From Hordeum vulgare subsp. vulgare (taxonomy: Eukaryota > Streptophyta > Magnoliopsida > Poales > Poaceae): a stretch of 64,000 nt of DNA. The notes below the pieces were generated by a model. It saw only the letters and a program-made list of their open reading frames with translations, made no database searches and was not told the origin of the DNA. Shown one piece after another: positions 55,634-64,000 of this stretch. A program made the position numbers and the translations under genes. The stretch covers positions 411,501,081 through 411,565,080 of the forward strand of contig NC_058518.1 in assembly GCF_904849725.1 (NCBI RefSeq), given 5' to 3'. Position 1 is the first letter of the stretch. Each line of letters opens with the position of its first letter.

Positions 55634-58600
55634 TGTAGCGACCTGACTCAAAACGAGTCAAGCCTCTGTGTTTCTCTGCCATCCCTGGATCAGTATGCTG
55701 GCACACACAGTACATCAATGTATATATCAAAGTGCAATCACATGTAAATAGCGTAAAAATGATATATACCTTAAATATTTCAGCGGAAGCAGTCAAGGGA
55801 GTGGAGTCCCAATAAACACCAACGGCAAGTTGAGTGTAGACCGTAACCCTGAATCGTTCTCTTACTCATCGAAGAAAAATATCTACAACATAAGACGTTG
55901 CAGCCGTGTAGGTCAGCATATTGAATATGCCGGCAAGTCACATAAGAGAGGGGTGAAAAGTAATCATCTATACTATATGCATATATGGCAGGTGGGGCTA
56001 TAAGTTTTTTTAGCGAAAAGCAAGTTTTCTCCTACATCAAGAGAGGGCTAAAAGCAAAATGTTACTACATTGTTGGTTGTTAACGAGATGGTTCCACCAA
56101 CCAATTCTCGTACCCATGTTGTCAATAATACCCACATCAATATTATTATTTGTGTTGAGAATTTCAGATAACTTCAGTTCCTTTGGCTCAAGTTGTCCAT
56201 GACCGTGGACACGGCTAATCGATTAGGTTTGAGTACTCTACAGAGTTTTGCACATGTTTCCCACAAGATTTGATCGCCTCCGAGTATGTCCTCGCACTTC
56301 AGGGTGTTTGAAGACCGGATGATCAAAACATGGTCTTCCAACGGGTCCCTCTGAATCCCTGTCGGTGCCCATCCATTCCTACCGTTCTTCTAAATCTGCT
56401 AGCACCGCCTGTCCAGAGTCGCCGCGTTGTCCAACCAAGCCAGAGCCCATAATGACTTGTGGTTGTGCAGGTAAGCCTTGGGTCTTGAAAATATCCGTCC
56501 GTCTCTTTGAGCCTGGGTGAAGCTTTCCACAATATGTCATGGCCGTCTCCAGCATCCCGGGTCATCCACTGGTTTCTCCAGGGAGCCGATCAACCATCCT
56601 TCACCCAGAGTTGCATTGCATCACGACGTCTTGAAAAGTCTTGACTTAACCGGTCTTGGTTATTAAAGTATCCTCGCATCACTCGTGATAAACTCTCAAC
56701 CAGAATCCCGTCTACTCAAGCATAGCAATATGAAATTTGTCGTCCCGGGCCAAGTAACGGGGTTGTTGGGTGCCTACCACATGATACTACAATATGTAAC
56801 CATAATTTGCACGTACCTACTCAGCATGCAATTGGGCATAGGATGGTAGAACTACGATGCATAAAACATAGGTGTTACATGATCAAATGACTTGCCTGGC
56901 GATGTTGACGAAGAAGAATTTCTCGAGAAATAACTTAATAGACTACTCGTCACTCTCCGATGAAATCTATATAACAAACATATCATTTACATAACCACTC
57001 ATACTAGCAATCATTCTTGCAAGCAAAACAAAGGAGAGAGTGAATAAGAATTCGAAGGAAACTTCAAATAAGACTAGGGAGTCTTCTACTACGTCAAACA
57101 CTAAATAGTTTTTGTCTAACAGAAAATAATAACAGGGAGCTAAGATATAAATTTAGCTAAGATAAAATATAGTATTTTTCACAAAACTTTTTGAAAGTAT
57201 TTCCAAATGGGATTTGAAACAGTGGAGAAACCAATTGCAAGTTATTAGAGAACTAGAATTGATTTCATGATAACATATAAAAATAAAAATAAAAACTTGT
57301 TGCAAACCTACTGTTAACTAACATAAACAAAACATAATCTTTCTGAAATATAAAATAAAAATAATTTAAAAACAACTAAAGAAAGAAATATAGTCATACT
57401 CCTAAAAAAAGTGAAACAGAAATTGTTTCACAAGAAACAATTAGCTAAAATACTCAAACAAATTCTGAAATATTTACCACTGATAATTAAGATCACAAGT
57501 GATCAGTAGCAAAAAGAATCAAATTAAAAGCTATTTTTAAACTCCCAGAATAAGAAATACAAAGTTTAAACTAAATGTGATCTAATTCAAATTTGAAAAT
57601 TTCAAACATAGACAAATTATATGTTTTTAAAAACTACAGAAAAATTGTGATCTACTGGAAAAATAATCAACCTCATTGGATCTCTAGATCAAAAGTTATC
57701 ATCAAAACAAGATTGGAACTTTCTCTATTTTGGAGTTAAAACAGAAAACTAAAATCTGAATTCTATCGGATAGGGGGTACACGTGGCGCTCTCTGATTGG
57801 TCTACGGGTATTTGCTGCGGGGAAATCTAACAGACGTCCAAAACTTAACAGAAACCTCTTCGGCTAATATTAAGTAATGAAAAACCGGCCCGGTTTTGTT
57901 TAAAAGACCGAAAGGGTATGGATGATCTAATCTCTACCGTTTGCTCACGATCTAACGGCTAAGGAAAAGAAGGGGGGTCTCATCGTGAGTTGTTGGGGCT
58001 GCTTCTTCTCAGGCGAGATAGAGAAGAGGTGCTCGTCGTCGGCGTCGCGGCGGTGGTCGGTGACGGCGTCCGAGGTGTTGGGGAGGTGGCGGCGAGTCTC
58101 CTCCGTCGAACGGCGTCGTCGGCGAAGCGAAGGGGAGTCGGGGCGGTCGGGGAAGCGCCCGGGGAGTTCCTATCTGGCCGAACTCCGGCGAGGCGAGGGG
58201 AGTGGAGAGGAGCGGCGAAAGCTTGGGCTAGGGGCAAAAATGAGTTGTGGTGGACGAGGGGGAGCTCGTGGCGGCGTCAGTTGGGGCGGGAGGCGAGGGG
58301 TGGCGCAGGGTGGCGAGCTGGTGTTCTACTGTAGCTTGGCTCCAGCGAGGTGCGTGGGGAAGGAGGGGTGTTCCCTGGCGTGGGGAAGGAGGGGGCCGAG
58401 GGGGGGGGCTGGAGGCGTGGTTTATGTAGGGGCAGGGCGGCTAGATAAGGAAGGGGGGCGAGGGAAGGAAGGGATCCCGTGATCCAGGGGTGGCAGGAGG
58501 TGCGCCATGGAAAGGGGAGGTGCGTTGGGGAAGGAAAAAAGTCATGGGAAGAAAGAAGGAAAGAGGAAGAGGAAGGAAGGAAAGAAAAGAAAAGAAAAAA

Positions 58601-59301
58601 AGAAAAGAAGAGGGGGTGGGTGCGCTGGGTGGGGAGGAGGTCCCGGTGGGATCTAGCCCAGAAGAAAAAAACGCCCTAGGGCGGTTTCCTATTAAAAGGA
58701 AAGAAGATTTCCTAATTTTGTTTTTCTTTTAAAACAGCAAGGAAAAAATAATAAAAGGAAACAAAATAAAAAGATTTATATGGGGTAATATATACCAAAA
58801 TTTTCAGAAAAATATGTCCTACTCGTTTATAATTTTTCCCATACCAAAATTAAAACTTTTTAAAAAAATGTTTTTTTTTCAGAAAAATCCCTAAGGCTTT
58901 TTTTTTTCGCAAAATACTTTCCCCATAAACTTGGGTTTTTCTTGGCTCAAATAATTTCAAAAAAACCCCTGGCTTGGGAGGGTCATTTTCCTCCGCTCTT
59001 TCTTGCTTGCAAGAATTTATTTTCGGGGTATTTTCTCGGAGAAGAAAAATAGAAAGCAAGGGCAAATATTTTTGAAAGGATTCAAATGCAAACTCCGTTC
59101 AAATTCTTTATAGCTGAAGATGTCATGTCATCTTCTCTCATTGCTTTGAATTTGAATTTACCGGAGAAGGGGAAAGTCATTTTATTCCCTCTCATTCAAA
59201 AGTTTTGAAAAGTTTCAAATTTCACTCAAGTTTCAATCACTCAAGCAAACAAACAAACAATCTAATAATTATTCTAACATTCCAAAATTTGGGATGTTAC
59301 A
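55634..59301 (-). repeat. 5' LTR of element E (right copy)
   Basis: 3668 bp, collinear with the left copy and different at a few percent of positions by eye plus small indels (for example AACAAACAAAC near 59250). The minus-strand TATA-like site reads CTACATAAA (58421-58429). Confidence 0.93.
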
Positions 59302-60484
59302 TCCTTTGAGGGGCTTGTTCGGGGTATCTTCACCTCGAACGGAAGCACAAAGAGTTGCTCCTCAACATGCTGCACCTACTGAAAATATTTGCTTTGAATT
59401 TCCTTCGGGTATGCTTGAGAAACTGCTGGCTAATCCTTTTACAGGAGATGGGACATCACATCCAGACTTGCATCTGTTCTATGTAGATGAAGTTTGTGCT
59501 TTATTTAAGCTTGCAGGTGTGCCCGAGGATGAGGTCAAGAAGAAAGTCTTTCCTTTATCTTTCAAAGATAAGGCATTGACATGGTATAGACTATGTGATG
59601 ATACTGGATCATGGGACTAGAATCGGTTGAAATTGGAATTTCATCAAAAGTTTTATCCTATGCATTTAGTACATCGTGATCGAAACTATATTTACAATTT
59701 TTGGCCTCGTGACAGAGAAAGCATCGCTCAAGCTTGGGGGAGGCTTAAATCAATGCTATATTCATGCCCCAATCATGAGCTCTCGAGAGAAATTATCATT
59801 CAGAATTTCTATGCTCGGCTTTCTCATGATGATCACACCGTGCTTGACACTTCTTGTACCGGTTCTTTTATGAAGAGAGATATTGACTTAAAATGGAATT
59901 TATTGGAGAGAATTAAACGCAACTCTGAAGATTGGGAGCTTGAATAAGGTAAGGAGTCAGGTATGAATTTCACTTTTGATTGAGTTAAATCCTTTGTTGA
60001 GACAAATACTTTTTGTGACTTTAGCGCTAAGTATGGACTTGACTCTGAGATAGTAGCTTCATTGTGTGAATCTTTTGCTGCTCATATTGATCTCCCCAAA
60101 GAGTAGTGGTTTAAATTTCATACTCCTTTAGAAGTCAACGTAGTTAAACCCACTCCAGTTGAAGAGAGAGTCATTGCCTATAATGATCCTGTGGTACCCA
60201 GTGCTTACATTGAGAAACCACCTTTCCCTGTTAGGATAAAGGATCATTCTAAAGCTTCAACTGTGATACGTAGAGGCTATATTAGAACACTTACACCCCC
60301 TGAGAAAATTAGAGATGAACCTAGCATTGCTATTATCAAAGATCTTCTGTCTGAATAAGTTGAGGGACATAATATTCACTTTTGTGAAGATGATGCTAGA
60401 ATAGCTAAACCTCACGCTAGAGACAAACATAGACCTGTTGTTGGCATGCCTGTGGTTTCTGTTAAGATAGGATATCATTGTTAA
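59302..60484 (+). pseudogene. gag pseudogene of element D (main part)
   Basis: Continues the gag begun at 48729 (MDTNPL) after element E. One frame throughout, broken only by stops: TAG 59618-59620, TAA 59945-59947, TGA 59981-59983, TAG 60104-60106, TAA 60356-60358 and TAA 60482-60484. The gag domain (KALTWYRL, EFHQKFYPM, AQAWGRLKSM, NFYARLS) spans about 59570-59830. The region near 59405 has the three Gs that C lacks, so the C frameshift is a deletion in C. Confidence 0.88.
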
Positions 60485-61615
60485 CATGGTTTATGTGACT
60501 TGGGTGCTAGTGTTAGTGCAATACCTCAATCCTTATACGATGAAGTCAAAGATGAGATTGCACCTGTTGAGATAGAACCTATAGATGTCACTATTCAGCT
60601 TGCCAATAGAGATACTATCTTCCTTGTGGGAATTGTTAGGGATGTTGAAGTCTTGTGTGGTAAAACGAAGTATCCTGCTGATTTCCTCGTTCTTGCTACC
60701 GCTCAAGATAGCTTTTGTCCCATCATATTTGGCAGACCTTTTATCTATACCGTCAATGCTCATATTGACAGTGAGAAGCAAACTGTCACTATTGGCTTTG
60801 AAGGTGTGTCACATGAGTTCAATTTCTCTAAGTTCGGTAGACAACCTCATGAAAAGGAGTTGCCTAGTAGGGATGAAACTATTGCCTTAGCCTCTATTGC
60901 TGTGCCTCCTACTGATCCCTTAGAGCAATACTTGCTTGAGCATGAAAATGATATGCATATGGATGAAAGGGATGAAATAGATAGAGTTGTCTTAGAACAA
61001 TATCCTATCCTTAATAATAACTTGCATGTTGAACTGCTTGGGTATCCACCTCCACCAAAGGGTGATCATGTGTTCAAGCTTAAACAGTTGCCTGATACTC
61101 TTAAGTATGCCTATCTTGATGAAAAGGAGATATATCCTGTTATTATTAGTGCTAGCCTCTTAGAGCAAGAAGAAAATAAGTTACTAAAAACTCCAAGGAA
61201 GCACATAGCTGCTATAGGATATACTCTTGATGATCTTAAGGGCATTAGTCCCACTCTATGCCAGCACAAGATCAAAACTGATCCTGAATTCAAACCAGTT
61301 GCTGATCATCAAAGGAGATTGAATCCTAAGATGAAAGAAGTAGTAAGAAAAGAAATACTAAAGCTCCTGGAAACGGGTATTATCTATCCTGTTGCTCATA
61401 GCGATTGGGTGAGTCCGGTGCATTGCGTTCCTAAGAAGGGAGGCATTACCGTTGTCCCTAATGATAAGGATGAGTTGATCCCACAGAGGATTATTACTGG
61501 CTATAGGATGGTGATTGATTTTAGGAAGTTGAATAAGGCCACTAGGAAAGATCATTACCCTCTGCCTTTTATCGACCAAATGCTAGAAAGACTATCCAAA
61601 CACACCCACTTTTGA
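60485..61615 (+). pseudogene. Protease and N-terminal RT of element D
   Basis: Same frame as gag. Protease signature CDLGASVSAIPQ at about 60497-60530 and IIFGRPFIYT near 60723-60750. A linker rich in acidic residues (LEQYLLEHENDMHMDERDE) leads to RT blocks SDWVSPVHCVPKKGG and RMVIDFRKLNKAT (to about 61540). A TGA at 61613-61615 (TGC in C) truncates it. Over 370 codons remain open between 60500 and that stop. The polyprotein would be cut by the protease into mature enzymes. Confidence 0.88.
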
Positions 61616-62180
61616 TTTCTAGATGGTTATTCTGGTTTCTCCCAAATACCAGTTGCACAATATGATCAGGAGAAAACCACTTTCACCTTTGCTTATAGAT
61701 GTATGCCTTTTGGCTTATGTAATGCACCTGCCAATTTTCAAAGATGTATGATGGCTATATTCTCTGAGTTTTGTGAAAAGATTGTTGAGGTTTTCATGGA
61801 TGACTTCTCCGTTTACAGGTCTTCCTTTGATGATTGCCTTAACAATCTTGATCGAGTCTTGCAGAGATGTAAAGACACCAATCTTGTCTTCAATTGGGAG
61901 AACTGCCACTTTATGGTTAATGAAGGCATCGTCTTAGGACATAAAATTTCTAAAAGGGGTATTGAAGTCGATAAGGCTAAGGTTGATGCAATCGAGAAAA
62001 TGCCTTACCCCACAGATATCAGAGGAATAAGAAGTTTTCCTGGTCACGCTGGTTTCTATAGAAGGTTCATTAAAGACTTCTCTAAGATTTCTAGGCCTCT
62101 TACCAACCTCTTGCAAAAGGATATTCCTTTTGTCTTCGACGAGGACTGTGAGGAAGCCTTTGAAATACTTAAGAGGGCTT
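61616..62180 (+). pseudogene. Reverse transcriptase C-terminal part of element D
   Basis: Frame unchanged after the TGA. A 15-bp in-frame deletion near 61686 removes the CPFGT-type residues before [15 protein letters not shown]. The catalytic FMDD is present at 61793-61804, followed by [13 protein letters not shown] and [14 protein letters not shown]. The frame is open from the ATG at 61703 to 63346. The RT lacks five conserved residues, so activity is doubtful. Confidence 0.88.
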
Positions 62181-62580
62181 TGATAACCACAGCTATTGTT
62201 CAACCACCTGACTGGAACTTACCTTTTGAGATCATGTGTGATGCTAGCGATTATGCTGTTGGTGCTGTTCTAGGGCAAAGAGTCGATAAGAACTTGAATG
62301 TTATTCACTATGCTAGTAAAACTCTAGACAGTGCCCAAAGAAACTATGCCACTACGGAGAAGGAATTTTTAGAAGTCATGTTTGCATGTGAAAAGTTCAG
62401 GTCTTACATAGTTGATTCCGAAGTCACTATTCACACTGATCATGCTTCTATTAAGTACCTCATGGAGAAGAAGGACGCTAAACGTAGACTTATCAGATGG
62501 GTTCTCTTGCTACAAGAATTTTATTTGCACGTTGTCGACAGAAAGGGTGCTGATAACCCAGTAGCAGATAACTTGTCTAG
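62181..62580 (+). pseudogene. RNase H region of element D
   Basis: Within the same 547-codon open stretch. [14 protein letters not shown] and [12 protein letters not shown] keep both visible catalytic Asp residues (C has lost the second), followed by [12 protein letters not shown]. It would remove the RNA template strand. Apparently undamaged itself, but it belongs to a polyprotein stopped upstream. Confidence 0.86.
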
Positions 62581-64000
62581 GTTGGAGAACGTTCTTGATG
62601 ACCCACAACTTATTGATGATAGCTTTCCCGATGAGCAATTGAATGTCATCAATGCTTCATGTAGTGCACCGTGGTATGCTGACTATGCAAACTATATCGT
62701 TGCCAAATATATACCACCTAGTTTCACGTACCAGCAAAAGAAGAAATTCTTCTTTGACTTGAGACATTACTTTTGGGATGATCCTCACCTTTATAAGAAA
62801 GGAGTAGATGGTGTTATTAGACGTTGTGTACCTGAACATGAACAAGGACAGATCCTACAGAAGTGTCACTCCGAGGCCTACGGAGGACACCATGCGGGAG
62901 ATAGAACTGCACACAAGGTATTGCAATCAGGTTTCTATTGGCCCACTCTCTTCAAGGATGCCCGTAAGTTTGTCTTGTCTTGTGACGAATGTCAAAGAAT
63001 AGGTAATATTAGCAAACATCAGGAAATGCCTATGAACTATTCACTTGTCATTGAACCATTTGATGTTTGGGGCTTTGATTATATGGGACCTTTTCCAAAA
63101 TCCAACGGGTATACGCACATCTTAATTGCTGTTGATTATGTCACTAAGTGGGTAGAAGCTATCCCCACTAGTAGTGTTGATCACAACACTTCTATCAAGA
63201 TGCTTAAAGAAGTTATCTTCCCTAGATTTGGAGTCCCTAGATATCTAATGACCGACGGTGGTTCACACTTCATTCATGGTGCTTTCCGTAAAACGCTTGC
63301 TAAGTACGATGTCAACCATAGAATTGCGTCTCCCTACCACCCTTAATCCAATGGTCAAGTAGAGCTAAGCAACAGAGACATTAAACTGATTCTGCAAAAG
63401 ACTGTCAACAGGTCTAGAAAGAATTGGTCTAAGAAGCTCGATGATGCACTGTGGGCTGATAGAACTGCCTATAAGAATCCCATGGACATGTCTCCGTACA
63501 AAAAGGTGTACGGTAAAGCATGTCATTTACCTCTTGAGCTAGAGCATAAAGCTTATTGGGCAATCAAAGAGCTCAACTTTGATTTGAAACTTGCCGGTGA
63601 GAAGAGGTTATTTGACATTAGCTCGCTTGATGAGTGGAGAACTCAATCATATGAGAATGCCAAGCTCTTGAAAGAGAAGGTTAAGAGGTGGCATGATATG
63701 AGGATACAAAAGCGTGAGTTCAATGTAGGTGATTATGTCTTGCTATATAACCCTCGTTTAAGATTCTTTGCAGGAAAGCTTCTCTCTAAATGGGAAGGTC
63801 CCTATGTTGTTGAGGAAGTATATCATTTCGGTGCTATCAAGATTAACAACACGGAAGGTAATTGTCCGAGAGTGGTAAATGGGCAGAGAATCAAGCATTA
63901 TATCTTAGGTACTCCCATAAATGTTGAAAGCAATATCATCAATACCATAACTCCGGAAGAATACCTAAGGGATATTTATCACCCTGTTTCAGACTCCGAA
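62581..64000 (+). pseudogene. Integrase region of element D (runs to window end)
   Basis: Zinc-binding [11 protein letters not shown]...SCDECQRIG is intact. The core has the first Asp in FDYMGPFP and the second in MTDGGSHF; a TAA at 63344-63346 (CAG in C) then precedes the Glu-bearing GQVELSNRD. The frame continues through GDYVLLYNPRLRFF and KWEGPYVV to the end of the window. Without the stop it would be a near-complete Athila-clade integrase without chromodomain. Confidence 0.88.

Larger units (their letters stand above)
48745..59301 (-). mobile_element. Element E: gag-only LTR element with 3.65-kb LTRs (TR-GAG/LARD-like)
   Basis: 10,557 bp with perfect target duplications TCCTT (48740-48744, 59302-59306). 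LTRs are 48745-52389 and 55634-59301; the interior is only 3.24 kb. Orientation is minus because TGGTATCAGAGC, the initiator-tRNA-Met PBS, lies on the minus strand beside the right LTR. The only recognisable protein is a Gag with several zinc knuckles; a second unknown ORF follows. No protease, RT or integrase. Structure fits TR-GAG elements or large retrotransposon derivatives such as Sukkula; no family assigned. Inserted six codons into D's gag. Confidence 0.92.
47101..64000 (+). mobile_element. Element D: family-2 Athila-like element, split by E and cut by the window end
   Basis: 5' LTR 47101-48622, PBS, first gag codons, interruption by element E (48745-59301), then gag, protease, RT, RNase H and integrase from 59302 to the window end. 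The third ORF and 3' LTR are outside. All pol lesions are in-frame stops; no frameshift was found. The LTR begins AGATACG where C has TGATACG. Inserted in LTR I. Confidence 0.92.

Overview
This window is a block of nested transposable elements from a large grass genome, almost certainly a member of the Triticeae (wheat, Aegilops, barley or rye). I see no host gene, tRNA, rRNA, CRISPR array or bacterial feature. The Triticeae assignment rests on a solo LTR with the ends and layout of BARE-1/WIS/Angela copia elements, and on three related families of Ty3-gypsy Athila-like elements. Their LTRs start TGATACG, end near GGGTYATCA, and are followed by a primer-binding site matching the 3' end of plant tRNA-Asp. 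The species cannot be fixed from the sequence alone.

Layout. 1-3245: decayed chromovirus-type gypsy integrase split by a copia solo LTR (1007-2808, direct repeats CATAT). 3246-5599: unassigned AT-rich DNA with an old duplication and a Tourist-like MITE (5141-5357). 5600-9150: element A (family 1), a 5' LTR plus broken gag with most of the interior deleted. 9150-12060: a repeat of unassigned class with a palindromic GCGGTACTACCGC-type array. 12060-12945: inverted and direct Athila-type scraps. 13327-23582: element C (family 2), complete with two LTRs, gag, protease, RT, RNase H, integrase and a coiled-coil third ORF. 24025-26770: element F (family 3), internally deleted. 26771-34233: LTR fragment G (family 2) holding element H (27078-33858, minus strand, direct repeats GTCGC). 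34685-47100: LTR I (family 3) holding minus-strand solo LTR J (direct repeats GAGGT), which holds element B (35836-45451, direct repeats CAAGC). 47101-64000: element D (family 2), running off the window and split near its gag start by element E (48745-59301, minus strand, direct repeats TCCTT).

How the parts relate. C and D carry recognisable but mutated gag-pol. B has gag and protease but no RT or integrase, yet keeps an intact 340-codon ORF resembling the ATHILA ORF1 family. H has no pol and carries an unfamiliar ORF in the gag slot. E has 3.65-kb LTRs and a gag-only interior with several zinc knuckles, the TR-GAG/LARD-like arrangement. B and H could have moved only with enzymes supplied in trans, and the shared PBS and polypurine tract make a C/D-type partner plausible (inference).

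The most interesting structure is not a new gene system. It is a GC-rich palindrome next to the LTR promoters of all three families. A diverged copy of the same promoter-leader segment lies directly in front of the third ORF in both B and C, with a consensus-like splice acceptor just before each start codon. Family names are given cautiously: clade-level calls are firm, exact TREP family names are not.
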